From: Megaleporinus macrocephalus
Taxonomy: Eukaryota > Chordata > Actinopteri > Characiformes > Anostomidae
Assembly (NCBI GenBank): GCA_021613375.1
Contig: CM038726.1
Coordinates: 8,202,349-8,266,348, forward strand
Length of the DNA: 64,000 bases
Direction: 5' to 3'
Positions 36,781-49,156 of the stretch are shown one piece after another. Every line of letters starts with the position of its first letter. Position 1 is the first letter of the stretch. Below the pieces are notes generated by a model. It was not told where the DNA came from and made no database searches. It saw only the letters and a list, made by a program, of their open reading frames with translations. The translations under genes and the position numbers were made by a program.

Positions 36781-37017
36781 TGTATGTGTTGTGTGTGTTT
36801 CTCATCAGTGAACTTCACTGTCTCTACATTTCTGCAGTGCAGTGGGATTATGTACAGGTGCATTGTGGGAAGGAAGGAGGGAGATGGAGATCAATAACCT
36901 TCATTCTGTGATCAGAGACTTTGTTCATCACATGATCATTAAATAAAACTGTTATTTTAAAATGTGGTGTATGTGAGTATCAGCTGTCAGTAGGAGGAGG
37001 AAATATCATTTACTTAC

Positions 37018-37025
37018 CGAAAAAC
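37018..37025 (-). CDS. Ig/coil gene microexon 3 (8 nt)
   Basis: GTTTTTCG lies between acceptor 'gtttaaacag' and donor 'gtaagt'. With the last base of the Ig exon it encodes GFS and sets phase 0. Eight nt is very short. The evidence is the perfect phase fit across exons 2 to 6, and similar sites can occur by chance. Confidence 0.4.
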
Positions 37026-38255
37026 CTGTTTAAACAACAGAAAGAGACAATGTTAGATAAAAACATCCACAACATCATTTACAATTAGAAAAGTTCAGAA
37101 TCTCTTTATCTCCTTATCAGAAATCTCCTTTTCTCATCTGTACTGTCCTTTTTCATCCTTCACTACTGAACTGTCACTCAATGCTTTCAGTACAGCTTCA
37201 TGAAGATGTTCAGCTAAACAGTTAAAGTGTAAACCTACAGCAGAAACTCAACACTTACAGAAATAACTGATAACAATTTACAGTAAAGTTCATTAATAAA
37301 CTAGTAATTATGCAGAAACAAGACATCAAATATATCAGCCCTGAAACAGAGACAGACTTTCTGGAGTTTATTAAGATCAATCTGTACATTTAGTGTAAAT
37401 ATCATCACTAGTTCTACAAACTGGAGAACTTATTTATTTACATTTTTCATATAAAACTGTTTAGAAGATCATATTATTAATATCAGATTTAATTAATGAG
37501 ATTAAAAATGAAATAATTATGACTGTAATCATATTTGATCATTATACTACTACATTACTCTTCACATCATATACTATAATCATTTCTATTTACAATAGAT
37601 TTAGATTTGTTTGTATTTTACACTGAAGAACTGAATGTGAGTCACAGATACGACTGAAGTGTGAATAAAGAAGCTCAGTTTCAGTTTTATCTCTTCACTC
37701 CGCGCAGCTCAACTCTGAACAGCTCCTTTCTGTGTGTGTAGTTTGTGGATCTGCAGCTTTAATTAGTTAAGAACATGATTTTTAGTGAGAGTCAGTCAGC
37801 AGCATGTAGTGACGTCACATATTAAATATCATATTTATAGATTAATATATATTGTGTGTGTTAAATCAATGATCTGACTACAGTCTGTAGAATCACTGGA
37901 TGTTTAATGAGTCTCACTTTTTATTCCAGTTGAAGTTTTTACTGTAAAATCTGAATTTTGTTCTTCTAGAAGGTTTTAATGAAGCTGCAGTTGTAACTTT
38001 TACACTCTGCAGTCATGATGTTTTGGTTTTGTGTCCGAGTGAGAAACAGAGTTACTGTTTATTCTACTGAAACGCTCCATCTGTCCTTCATCCACCTTCA
38101 CATCATTCATCCTCTGTATGTTTTACCTCCTTTATCTGAACACAACACCATTCTGAACATCTGTGTTTCTCATTTCTGTCTCTTCATCTTTCATTCTGAG
38201 ATCAGACTCTGATGATAATGTTAACTTTACGTACAGTGAACTTCTGAATACTTAC
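37026..38255. other. Intron of Ig/coil gene
   Basis: AT-rich intronic sequence without recognised repeats; short plus-strand ORFs show no family resemblance. Confidence 0.5.
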
Positions 38256-38588
38256 CTCTATGTACTCTCACTGTACACTCCTCTGTTGTGTCTCCGTTGG
38301 TGACCTGACACAGATAATGTCCTGTATCTGACTCTCTGCAGTCTCTGATCTGTAAGGAGACGTTTCCTCTCTGCAGCTCCTGAGTGATCAGACTCACTCT
38401 GCCCTCATAGCCCCTTCCCTTTGTCACCTGCCTGTTCTTATAGAGACAAACACAGTCCGTCCCCTTAAACCACCTGATCTCCATGGTAACAGCATTGATT
38501 TCAGGAGACAGGTGACAGTAGAGAGTGACCGCAGAGACAGACTGATACTTTTTATCTCCATCACGCGGTCCAGAGAGTTGAAACTGAT
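38256..38588 (-). CDS. Ig V-set domain exon (butyrophilin/MOG-like)
   Basis: 333-nt minus-strand exon, acceptor 'gtttctacacag' and donor 'agag/gtaagt', phase 1 at both ends, the usual class for Ig-domain exons. It encodes one V-type Ig domain: QFQLSGPRDGD start, first cysteine in TLYCHLS, the invariant Trp in EIRWFKG, then VSLITQELQRGNVSLQIRD, and the DxGxYxC motif as SDTGHYLCQV, ending ECTVRVHR. Two further cysteines (TDCVCLY) lie in the C-C' region. It resembles fish butyrophilin/MOG-like receptors, which join V domains to small heptad exons and coiled coils. No transmembrane segment is found in the reconstructed gene, and no signal peptide exon was found. The specific gene is not recognised. 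Confidence 0.85.
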
Positions 38589-38717
38589 CTGTGTAGAAAC
38601 ACACACATTAATAGCTGTAGGTCGTGTGTCTCCACAATAAAAATAAAATCTCTGATAGAAAATTATTTAATGATGTTCACAGTAAAACCTTTTGTAGCTT
38701 CTGGAAGTTTAACTTAC

Positions 38718-38736
38718 TGTTACTTGCAGTCGCCAT
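38718..38736 (-). CDS. Possible start exon of Ig/coil gene
   Basis: Minus-strand ATG at 38736 gives MATASN plus one base, then a strong donor (aaca/gtaagt). Phase 1 fits the Ig exon 129 bp downstream. The resulting protein would lack a signal peptide, which is unusual for a V-set domain. A separate signal-peptide exon further upstream, beyond the inserted LINEs, remains possible. Confidence 0.4.
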
Positions 38737-38785
38737 TTTATCTCTTTACCTCCTCCTAAAGACTCTCACTAACACAGTCCTACAT

Positions 38786-38841
<56 letters not shown>

Positions 38842-39033
38842 CAGAGAGAGAGAAAGAGAGAGAGAGAGACAGAGAGAGAGAGAGAGACAGAGAGAGAGAG
38901 AGAAAGAGACAGAGACAGAGAGAAAGAGAGAGAGAGAGAGACAGAGAGAGAGAAATACAGAGAGAGAGAGAGACAGAGAAAGAGACAAAGAGAGACAGAG
39001 AGAGAGAGAGACAGAGAGAGACAGAGAGAGAGA
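38786..39033. repeat. (GA)n/(CAGAGAGA)n microsatellite, left part
   Basis: About 250 bp of GAGA with interspersed CAGA and AAAGA. It shares composition with the tracts at 44337-44387 and 49157-49516, consistent with one tract split by LINE insertions. Confidence 0.95.
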
Positions 39034-39374
39034 CTTTAAACCTGTTTGTACAGTAACTGACACACAGTCAAATAACACTTTCTATAGAAACTTTAACTCA
39101 CTTGCATAAAATAAATAAAAAACGAATTCAAAAGGTCAGAAGCAGAGCCCCCTCCTCGCTGGGAGTACATAAGACATCATTACGACACCACACTTGATAA
39201 AAAGCCTGCAGATTGAGTCATTTTAAAAAAGGAATGTTCCAACTTAAGCCTGAACTTCACTGCTGCTATCAACAGCTGTTCAGGGTCCAGCGTCCCCCGG
39301 CCCTGTATTCAGTTCTTCCGCGAGAGCCACACAGCAAGCTTGCTTTGGCCAATCAGGAAGTTCAATAGACAGAG
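39034..39374. other. Unassigned segment left of LINE A
   Basis: About 340 bp between the GA tract and the inferred LINE A 3' end. It may be extra LINE 3' UTR, an additional insertion or host sequence. No coding content was recognised. Confidence 0.4.
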
Positions 39375-39399
39375 TTTTCCTTTATTGGTAGCAACATAT

Positions 39400-42300
39400 T
39401 TAGGACCAAACACAAAGACTGTCTGACCACAACAAGCCAAGACCACTGCACCAGAACTTCAGCAGAGCTAACATCCCTGAGAGCCTAGCACAACGTAGAA
39501 ACAGATGCTCCACAGTTTCCTCACTGTTGCAGAAGGGACACTCCTTCCCTCTGGTGGGGTCGATGTGTGCAACATGTCTGTTAGTGGCCACAGCCCCATG
39601 TACGACCCTCCACTGATCTGCCGTGCGCTTCTCAATAGGGGGTTTGTACAGGGACCTCCAGCAGCCTCGTGGAGAAGAGCCGGGCGCCAACAAACCTGAC
39701 CATCTCAACTCCTTCAAACGGCTGAGAGAGTCTTTATGAAGGACCTTCACACAAGCTCCATAAAGTGCCTTTTTCGATGTGTCTGCCAAAGGTGCCAGCT
39801 GTGGCAGCTTGAAGGAGAGAAGTGCTCCCTCCTCCTCTCGAAAGTCCTCCACATTAAAAACAATAGGGAGCGAGGGAAACGGTTCCTGGCCTTCCCCCGA
39901 CCGCTGCCCCAAAGTCACCCCGAAAGAGGCAGGCAGAGCCGCAATCACCTCCTCCAGGACCCTCTGCAGCAGTCGGCAAGAGAGAATGCCAATCTCTGCT
40001 TTTAGGGTCTCGCATGTCTGCACTCTCAAGTGTCCAATTTTTGTAAGTCCCACCCTTTGAAGTCGCATACGAGTACCTCTAGCTGCCAAGACTGCGGTTC
40101 TGATCAAGGGGTTAAAAAACAATGGCTCCTCCTCCACAGAGAGACAAACCTGAGCTTCAGCTCTATCAGTCTTCAGTATCAAAGACCAGGCCTTCAACAC
40201 AGACTGGTAGAACTGTGTAGTTCCAGATAAGTCCATCTCCGCCAGCTGCAACACAAACAAATGTCTGTCATAGCCCAGGTCTTCTACTCGCCGTAGAAAC
40301 ACACAGGCTGTAGCAGCCCAGGCCAGCCCCGTCCCATACAGAAGCCTCTGCACCGTTTGCAGTCGGAAAGCCCGTATCCGGCTAGATAGGTCAATTAAAC
40401 CTTGACCTCCTTCACTTACAGGAAGATACAGGACAGAGTCCAATGTTGGCCAGTCCAGAAGAAGTCCACAAGCCGCCTCTGGAGTTCTTTGATGAGTGTG
40501 TCTGGAGGCTCCAGCACAGTAAATCTGTGCCACAGCTGAGATGCAATCAGGTTGTTGGCAACTAAGACTCTTCCCCTATAGGACAACTGGGGCAGGACCC
40601 AAGTCCACTGAGACAATCTAGAACACACCTTCTCCACTACTCCCTCCCAGGTCTTCTCTTGATATTCTGCTGTTCCTAAAAACACGCCAAGATATTTCAG
40701 TCCCATTCTTCCCCATTTAAGGCTGCCTGGAATTATAAAACTCTCAGATTTGCTCCAATTTACCCGAGCTGAAGAAGCCTTCTCATAGCTACACAGTGCA
40801 TTACTCAAGGCCAAAACATCCTTCTCTCCCCGGATAAAGATAGTAACGTCATCCGCATATGCAGACAACACCACCTTATCATTTAGTCCTGGAACCATTA
40901 AGCCCTGCAGGGTAGACCTCAGCCTGCTCTATTGCAAGGCTATAAAGCTGCCCAGACAAGGGGCACCCCTGCTAATTCCCCTATGCATTCTCCCCCCCCC
41001 CCCAACCTTTAGTAAAACTGAGGCCTCAGAATACAGAAGCTGAATCCAGGATAAGAAGGTCTCCCCAAAGCCAAAACCGCAAAGGATACTAAAAAGATAA
41101 GAGTGATCAACTCTGTCAAAGGCCTTCTCTTGATCTATAGATAACAGCCCCAAATCACAAGAGGACAAGTTACACAGGTCAAGCACATCACGCACAAAAA
41201 AAAGATTGTCCATTATAGAGCGTCCAGGGACGCAGTAGGTCTGATTAACGTGCACTACTCTGTGAATGTACTGCTTCAGTCTATTAGACAAACATTTAGA
41301 CAGAATCTTATAATCTGTGCAGAGTAGTGCAACAGGCCTCCAGTTCTTTAAATGTCCCAAGTCACCCCTTTTAGGAAGAAGAGACAGCACAGCTCTCGTG
41401 CAGCTAAGAGGCAGCCGCCCAACATGCATAGACCATTTAAAAACCTCCAATAAATCCCGACCAATGACATGCCAGAAACATTTATAAAACTGTAGAAAGC
41501 TGCTGAACAGCAGTAGTCATTTCAGAAAACACAATGTCCGAATCCAGGGCCTCGACTTGAGATGTCTCCAGTTTGGGCAATCCGTCCAGTAGTCCGTCTC
41601 TGCTGACAGGATCAGTGACGTCAGCCCTGTAGAGCTCTGCATAAAAGTCCACAGCGATTTTCCTCATCTCAGTCGGTTCTGAAGTTACAAGTCCATCAGG
41701 GCACCGGAGGAACAGCATGGCATTACGGTGCACCACCTTCTGTCCCAGGTTGAAGAAGTAGACACTCGGAGCATCCATATCCTTAATGCTCGCAACACGA
41801 GCCCGTATTAGGGCCCCCTTTGGCCTGCTCATAAAGATATGAGCCCAACGTCCTTCTCTTCTTTTCCAAAGCATGTACAGCCCCTGTATCATACCTGTTG
41901 ATCACTTTATCCTCCAGCAACCTGATCTCCCTCTCAAGCCCCAAGGTGGTGCTCCTCACTACTGCTGTCGTGTGTGTGGTGTACTGTTGGCAAAAGGATT
42001 TAATTTGTGTTTTGCCCACCTCCCACCACAAGCCCACATTTTCAAAGTCTGCCTGTCTCAGTCTCCAGCCTTCCCAAAAAGAAATAAAGTTCTTATAAAA
42101 AGACTCATCGTATGCCAGTTTAACATTAAAACGCCAGTATGACCGAGGTTTGGGTGTCCTGGCCAACAGTACATCTGCTACAAACCGCATGATGATCAGA
42201 GAAGCCAGTGGGAACCATAAAAATCTTTAAAACCCTTTTCCTGACTTCTTTATGTACATAAAACCTGTCCAGCCTAGCAGCACTGACCCTCGTCTCAGAG

Positions 42301-42890
42301 ACCTTAACCCATGTGTACTGTCTCAAACTCCCATTACATTCCCTCCATGGGTCAACGAGCCCACCCTCCCTAAGCAGGCCATCCAGCGCCATGGCAGAGT
42401 GAGGGTGAGGCTCCTCCCCATTCCTGTCTCGTGTAAAATCTGTGGTGCAGTTCCAATCTCCTCCAAGCACCACGAGAAGATCAGTACGTATTTGGCGCAA
42501 AGTCTCTTTCAACTTCTGGAACAACTTCACCCTTTCACCACCGTGATTAGGTGCGTACACATTGACAAACTGGAACCCTGTACCCCTGATATCTACCTGA
42601 ACCATTAAAACCCGACCCTGCTCCAACTCTGTCACCTGTAAATGTTCAATGCCCAGCCTCCTAGAAAACAAAACTGCAACCCCTGCACTGAAGTTAGACC
42701 CATGACTGAGGGTGTAGTTCCCATCCCACCACAGACCCCACTCCACCTCGTTAGCGCGATCACTGTGCGTTTCCTGTAAAAATATAACGTCTGCACCTTT
42801 CTGTCTGCTAAACTCAGCTAGCACTGCCCTCTTAGTCCCCTCTCTACCACCAATGATGTTTAAGGAAGCAATTCTAAGCTGTTCCAGCAG
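39400..42890 (-). pseudogene. LINE A ORF2 (endonuclease-RT), frameshifted
   Basis: The frame begins near 42890 with RIASLNIIGGREG, then VIFLQETHSDRAN (catalytic Glu), VVLGGDWNCT and FSDHHAV of the APE endonuclease. RT follows: NWRPVALLCTDYKILSK, SIDQEKAFDRVDHSYL and the catalytic YADD in SAYADDVTIFIRGE. The C-terminal part carries WRVVHGAVATNRHVAH and CPFCNSEETVEHLFLRC, a zinc-binding-like CxxC..H..C motif. The frame changes at least five times (near 42150, 41840, 41470, 40915 and 40480), so no active protein is made. A C-run near 40990 marks one break region. Confidence 0.88.
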
Positions 42891-42951
42891 GAGATAGGGA
42901 AAGAGAAGAAGAAGACAGAGAGAAACAGAAAAGGTTTATGTTTAAAAAATG

Positions 42952-44144
42952 TTTACCGCTTCACCGGGGCTTTCCCCCTCCGTAACTTCGTCAGAATTTT
43001 CTTTAAGCGAAATCTCTTCTGCTTACTCAGTTCATCAAAGTTAACTGTCCTCCGTATTTTCGCTACTGAAGCGATAAACCTCTCAACATCAGGGAAAAAA
43101 ATCCACAACCTCCACAGCTTTACCAAAGGTTTAATCTAGGAAAGAGTTAATCTCCTGTACAGTGTAGAGCCGCTGATAATCGTCCACCTGAGAGGCTATA
43201 TCAGAAAAATCCGAAAGAGCATCGTCACCCCCCCATCTGACTGCCCACCATGTCCTGAGAGTCTCGGACAGCAACCTCACCTCCACTAACGTCTTCATCA
43301 TCTATGCGGGAGGAGTGGACACTCTCGTCCACTTCCACATGCTCCCTCGGAGGAGCCTGCACCTCCTCTTGACTGCCATTGTCTGCCCTGTTCATATGAA
43401 CAGCATCAGAACACCTTAACCCTCGTCAACAGCGGCCTCCTCAGCAGCGGCCTCCTCAGCGGCCACGCTCGGCTCCGCGCTGCGACTCCCTGACACCGGC
43501 CCCCCTACACCCCCACCCGCACTAGTGCTAGGCCCCGCTTCCTCACTCACCCGAGCTCTGTGCGGGCAGATCAGCCTCTTATGGCCAATGTCCCCACACT
43601 CAAAGCACCGCACACTGCCCGTGTTCGCGTACAGCATGTTGGACCTCCCCTCGAACTGCACTCTGAACGAGATGTCCAGAGTCGGTTCGTCCAGAAACAT
43701 CAGCACTCGCCTCCTAAACGACACGACGTGCTGGAGAGCTGAACTCTTACAGGTCAACGGTATCATCCTGACCTCGCTGGCCACTTTACCAAACCGAGAG
43801 AGCTCGTGGATGATATCCCCGTCCGAAATAAACGGGGGCACATTAGAGACAGTTACCCTCGTAGTGAAGGACACCAGCAGAGCGATGGAGTAGAACTCTC
43901 CACTTACCGTGATTCCATGCTCAACGAGTTGGTGAACCAGTGACGTCTCCTTCACAAACACCATGACCGCCTTGCTCATTTTCGAGGCTGACACGATGTT
44001 GTCACATCCGATTAGCTCGCCTACCGCTAACAGCACACCCTCCACCGACAGCGCAGGGCTCGATCCGCACCGCACCCCGTGACGGAGCGAGAGGGGCTGG
44101 GCACCACCGCTCAGGTGAGCCGCCATCCTTGGACCCCGACACAC
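42952..44144 (-). pseudogene. LINE A ORF1 (CCHC knuckle protein), frameshifted
   Basis: The first 242 codons are open (44144-43416). They include an RRM-like region (VTVSNVPPFISDGDIIHELS) and a zinc knuckle CFECGDIGHKRLIC (CX2CX4HX4C), then an Ala/Glu-rich stretch. The frame shifts near 43420. The tail is traceable as SQEEVQAPPREHVEVDESV, LYTVQEINSFLD and FDELSKQKRFRLKKILTKLR in other frames, ending at TAA 42952-42954. Tx1-type ORF1 proteins bind the element RNA. Total about 1.2 kb. Confidence 0.8.
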
Positions 44145-44336
44145 GGCCCGCCAACAGACCGAAAGACGGACTGATGAATGAAACGAAACTCGGAAAAGTC
44201 TAAAAAGTGAAGCTTAACACTCAAAATAACAAACAAGCCCAGAAACCCAAAGTAAAGAAAACCGGAAAAAAAACACAGCCGCTCTCACAAACACTCACTC
44301 TCATACCATACTTCCTACCCACAATCCTCTAGTGAG

Positions 44337-44387
44337 CGACAGACAGAGAGAGAGAGAGAGAGAGAAAGAGGCAGAGAGAGAGAGAGA
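44337..44387. repeat. (GA)n tract between the two LINEs
   Basis: 'gcgacagacagagagagaga ... gagagag', about 50 bp, with the 5' end of LINE A on one side and the 3' end of LINE B on the other. Confidence 0.95.
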
Positions 44388-44469
44388 TTTTGAGATTTTA
44401 ACAACACCTTTATTCGACAAAGATGTCAAATATAAAAACAATCAAAACACAATAGTCATCTTAAAGGAA

Positions 44470-47400
44470 TTATGGGAGGGGAAAAAACAAAAACAACCCG
44501 AAAAAAGCTTCATTGAAACACCACACACTTTCAAAAGTGTTTAGGTCTCTCAGGGTGGAGTAATATTTAAAATCTGTTAGAATACGAGTCTTCAGCAGCC
44601 TCTTAAACACAGTGACAGCATCACTGTCTCTGAGCCCCTCTACAACACTCCGCCTGCTCACCCAGATCACCATCTTTGCTGTGCCAAGTACAAAATTCAG
44701 AAGTTGACACTGGGTCTTCCGAGACTGCGAGTATTTAAAACCCAAAATAAAACCAGGTTTAGTAAAAACAGCACCAAAACAGTTAAAAACAGACTCCGTG
44801 AGCTGAAACAGCGGGGTCAGTCGCTGACACTTCATAAAACAATGATGTCTGGGCTCACAGCAGAGTTTAAAACAGAGATAAAAGCGTTCACTGCCATAAC
44901 ACAGTGTAGAACCCTCCACTGTACGTCACCATAGGTCTTTGTTAACGGTGGTTTGTAAAGAGCCCTCCAAGCAGGTTTAAAACCATCATCTAAAACCAGT
45001 TTGGCCCTCCACGGTGTGTCGGCCCGTAGACTGAGCTTGGTTTTATTGAATGCTTTGACACAAGATGCATAAAGACCTTTCCCAGTCGTCTCACTTAAAA
45101 ACAAAGGTCCAGTGTCTGCAGACTGCAGCAGCTGACCCTCACACTCACCAAGGTCGGGCGAGAAGGTCAGCTTGGGTAAACCATCGTCTTCCCCGCTACA
45201 ACAGTCTGATTCAATCAGCACACGTTCCGCTTCAGTCAGAGCTGATTTCCATTTTTGTAGCAGCTGCGCTACAAAACGTGCCAACCTGATGTTCAGGCGG
45301 TCCACCACAGGGCCCGCCTGGTGCAGATTCAGGTTTCACCAGGTCCCCCAGAGTCTTTACACCGTTCCTGGTCAGAGTCCTGTCCAATGATGGGTTAATC
45401 CGACTGGTCACATCCAGAAGCGCCCCTCGTACCAGTGGTTCCCTCAGGAGCCAGTACAGAGAGGTAGTGTCCTCCTCCCGCTGTAGTCTAAAAAAACTGA
45501 GCACTTTAAAAGTCCGCGATAAAAGGGAGGCAGGTTCTGCAGGGACAGTCTTTTTGTGTCCATTAAAAACACAGGCAGGTCCATGTCCAGCCCACCCACT
45601 CTACGGAGCAGAGCACAAGCCACTGGCCTCCACACCAGGTTTTCCGGTCCGGTGAGGAGTCTCCACAAACCTTGTCCTCCTACATCTTTGGGTAGGAATA
45701 GGACACCCTGAGGGACCCAGTGAAGCTTGTCCCAAAAGAAACTCACAAGTGCAGCCTGGATGTTAGACAGCAGACCTGGAGGGGGGTCTAGACACACCAA
45801 CCTGTGCCACAGGGGAAGTTGCTGCCAGGTTGTTGCAGATTAAAACCCGCCCTCTGTAGGACAGGTGAGGCAGCAGCCAAGTCCACCTATTAAGGCGGCC
45901 TTTGACTTTTTCGAGGAGCCCTTCCCAGTTTAGTTTTACAGTCTGCTCATCCCCTAAAAACACACCCAAATCTAAATCTAATCTAAAACCTCCCCTCACC
46001 CAATTCAGCCCCTGAGGCAGGCTTAGTGTTCCGCCCAACCAGCTTCCCACCAGCAGTGCTTCACTCTTTGCCCAGTTAACGATGCTGATTAATTTGTCGA
46101 CATCGGTCTGCTATTTTAAAATCACAACAATGTCGTCAGCATAGGCAGATAGTAAAAAACTGGAATTAAAATTAGGTAAGTTAAAACCAGAGGGGGAACG
46201 CCTCCATCTGTTCAGGAGAGGTTCAATGGCCAGAGTGTACAACATACCAGACAAGCAGCAGCCCTGCCTGATCCCCCTCTGAACTTTAAAAGGAGCGCTC
46301 AGACCACCGTTAACCTTCAGCATACTTTCAGCGTCACAGTACAAAACCCTGATCATGGCTATGAGACCAGGGCTGAACCCAAAGGCTGCTAGAACCTTCC
46401 AAAGATATTCATGCTCAACCCTGTCAAAAGCCTTTTCCTGGTCTACAGAAATCAGACCAGCCTCTAACCCCAATAGTCTCGAGACGTCCAAAATATCACG
46501 AATTAACGAGATATTATCAAAAATAGACCTGTTTGGAATGCAGTAGATTTGGTCAGGATGGACGATCCGTCCCATAACCTCCCCCAGCCTGACAGCTAGT
46601 ACCTTTGAAAGCAGCTTATAATCGCAACAGAGCAGTGAGACCGGCCTCCAGTTTTTAATGTCTAGCAGGTCACCTTTTTTGGGGAGCAGAGCAAGAACTG
46701 CCCTCCTGCAGGTCGTCGGTAGCCGTCCCTTAACCAGACTGTCATTGAGGACTTCCAGTAGATCCTCGCCAATCACTGGCCAGAAGGACTTATAAAACTC
46801 TACTGGAACCCTATCCAGACCTGGCGCCTTCCCAGGCTCCATGCTCTGCAGAGCATCACTCAGCTCCTCCAAGGACAATGGCCTCTCAAGGCCCAGTGCA
46901 GAGTCACCCGTGACCTGTGGTAGACCCTCCAAGAAGGCTGACTCTAGCTCAAGCTGCTCTCTGTACTCCGTGCTGTAAAGCTCAGTGTAAAAACTCAACT
47001 GCCCGCCGGTGAATCCCTGCAGTGTCTGTCAGCAAATCACCAGACGCTGACCGCAGGGCATGCATGCACCGGCTCTGACCATTTTTCTTCTCTAGACTGA
47101 AGAAGAACTTGGACGGAGCGTCTATCTGTGTCACGTTTTGGAAACGTGACCTGACCAAGGCCCCCTGCACTTTTACTCCAACCAGGTCAGCCAGTGCTAC
47201 TTTCTTTGTCTTGAGAGCCTCAACACGCTTTCGATTTCCTGTGGACTCTGATAAACACTGGAGTTCCACTATTTCTATCTCCAGACTTCTCATAGACCGG
47301 GTGATGTCTCTCGTGACGCTGTAAGTAAACTGCTGACATAACTGTTTTATTTGGACTTCACCAAAATCCCACCAGTGCTGTAAAGTTTTAAAAGATGACT

Positions 47401-48338
47401 TTGTGTTCCGAAATTCACCCCAAAAATATTTAAAACTATCTCTAAAAAATACATCATCTAAAAGGGTTGTTTTAAAATGCCGGTATGCACTTGTCGGTTT
47501 AATACTTCTCACACCGACTGCACACTGGACTAGACTGTGGTCGGAAAAAGCTACTGGTGAGATGTGGCAGGTCCTAAAAATGTTAAAATGGTGCTTAAAA
47601 CAATAAAACCTGTCGAGTCTCGCCAATGACAAAAGGTTGCCCCTGGTATGCATCCAACTGTACTGAGTCTGCTTGTCATTAAAAACCTTCCAAACATCAC
47701 TGAGCTCTTGCTGCTTTAGGAGCTGCACCAGCCTCCTGCACGATGCGGGGTGTGGCTCAGGATGATTTCTGTCTGTAGCAGATTCAGTACAGTTGAAATC
47801 ACCAGCTACAACCAGGTAATCATCTCTACTGACCCCGTCCAGCGTTTCACAGAGCGTATCTAAAAACAGCATGCTGTCTGCTCCCAGTATAGGAGCGTAA
47901 ACACAAATAAAAACGAAAGCACAATGCTCAAAGACAGCGCGGACTTGAAGAAGCCTCCCTCCAATCACCTCCTCAACTGCAACGGACTGAGGAGCCCTGC
48001 CTTTAGAAAGGAGCAGAGCAACTCCACCAGACACCAAGCTCCTATGGCTGAGGAAAAACTTGACCTTCAAATTCCTTTAACCGGTCTGTAGAGTTCTGCT
48101 CATCACTGTGTGTCTCCTGAACAAACATCACATCAATGTGTTTAAGTCTGATTAGCTCAAACAGCTGTGCTCTCTTATACGAGTCTCTGACTCCATTTAT
48201 ATTTAATGTAGCCAAATTAAACTGATTTATATTAAAATGACTCGAACTATTCATATTAAAACAAGAGAATAAAACCACAGCAGACAGAACACAGAGCAGA
48301 ACTCTACAGAGAGGTTTACACCATGTCACTGCAGTCAT
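44470..48338 (-). pseudogene. LINE B ORF2 (endonuclease-RT), frameshifted
   Basis: It begins with FNLATLNINGVRDSYKRAQ and VMFVQETHSDEQ (endonuclease), shifts near 48060, then is open for 362 codons (LVVAGDFNCTESATDRNH, LARLDRFYCF, AFSDHSLVQC). A second shift near 46990 leads to 295 codons of RT. These include EPGKAPGLDRVPVEFYKSFW, NWRPVSLLCCDYKLLSKVLA, SVDQEKAFDRVEHEYLWKVL, RGIRQGCCLSGMLYTLAIEP and SAYADDIVVI. Further shifts break the 3' third (46080, 45780, 45470, 45270, 44880). It has fewer breaks through endonuclease and RT than LINE A, but is not active. Confidence 0.88.
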
Positions 48339-48971
48339 CTGTGATCTGGTGATGGAGTTTGGCCAGAATCTTTTTAAGCCTGAACACTTCCTGGTCTGTG
48401 AAACCGTCCCCTCCTGAGTTACCCCTTAAAAACTGAACGGACTGAAATTCCCTTCACGTGTTTGGTCTGCTCTAAAAAGTCCCTGATCATCTTCAGAGTG
48501 TAGATGTTTCGGGAGTGGCCAGGCTGCGAACACGAGGAGACGTTAGAGTCCGAGGAATCATTCTCAGCATCAGCGGCCGCGTCATCCTCAGGCCTCGCTC
48601 CGGAGCCGGAGCTCTTCTTCACACTGCGTGCCGCCGGCCTCAGTGCGGGCAAGACCGGACGAGATGGCCTTCCGACCGCAACCAAAACACTTCATAGCGC
48701 CCGTGGGTGACAAAAACGGTGTAATCAAATCCATCGATTCGGAATTTGAAGGACACGTTGAGGTCTTCAGCATTATCCTTTAAAATCTGAAGGACACGAC
48801 GCTCCACATCATCACTGAGGAACAGAACCACTGAGCTCCCCTACAGCCAGGACTGCACTCCTCCACCGACACAGCTACACCTGCAGGCACCTTCACAGCG
48901 TGTTGCCGGCTCAAGTGCTCAAGGCCTACTTTCTCCCGGGTCGCCATGGCGCCCAACGAGGGAGACGTCAA
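48316..48971 (-). pseudogene. LINE B ORF1, short and broken
   Basis: MATREKVGLEHLSRQHAVKV at 48945 leads into an RRM-like part (VVLFLSDDVERRVLQILKDN). A zinc knuckle is split by a frame change: CFGCG in one frame, EGHLVRSCPH in another. The acidic tail and YTLKMIRDFLEQTKHVKG and VFRLKKILAKLHHQ align with the end of LINE A ORF1. Stop at 48316-48318. At about 650 bp it is roughly half the length of LINE A ORF1, suggesting an internal deletion. Confidence 0.75.
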
Positions 48972-49156
48972 ATCCCTCCCCCCCCCTACACCCGCAAACC
49001 CCCCCTACACCCCCAAACACACCAAAGAAACAGAAATAAACAACCCGTCACCAAACACTAAACTAATCACCAAAAAAATAGTGAAAAAGGAAAAAAAATA
49101 AAGAAGAAACAAACACACAGACCAAACGGTCTGCACGCGCTCTCGCACTCTCAAAC

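Larger units (their letters stand above)
39375..44336 (-). mobile_element. LINE A: Tx1-clade non-LTR retrotransposon, Kibi-like
   Basis: A full-length-looking minus-strand element with ORF1 (CCHC zinc knuckle), ORF2 (APE endonuclease, reverse transcriptase) and a 3' end near AATAAAGGAAAA that runs into 'ctctgtct'. The 5' side abuts (GA)n. ORF architecture and motifs match the Tx1 clade. The Kibi family of this clade is known to target (TC)n microsatellites, which fits the orientation here. Both ORFs are broken. Confidence 0.85.
44388..49156 (-). mobile_element. LINE B: second Tx1-clade element in the same microsatellite
   Basis: Minus-strand element with ORF1 and ORF2 of the same clade as LINE A but clearly a different family at the protein level. 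The 3' UTR is about 80 bp with AATAAAGG, ending 'aaaatctcaaaa' directly against (TC)n. The 5' end meets a 360-bp GA tract. Coding regions are broken. Confidence 0.85.

Noticed and set aside
37253..37275. Another 8-nt microexon candidate (TTATTTCT with AG and GT flanks) on the minus strand
   Set aside because: Not needed for phase and would break the frame if included; it shows that such tiny sites occur by chance.
38624..39109. Arg/Glu-rich ORF and its Ser/Leu-rich complement over the GA tract
   Set aside because: Pure microsatellite translation.
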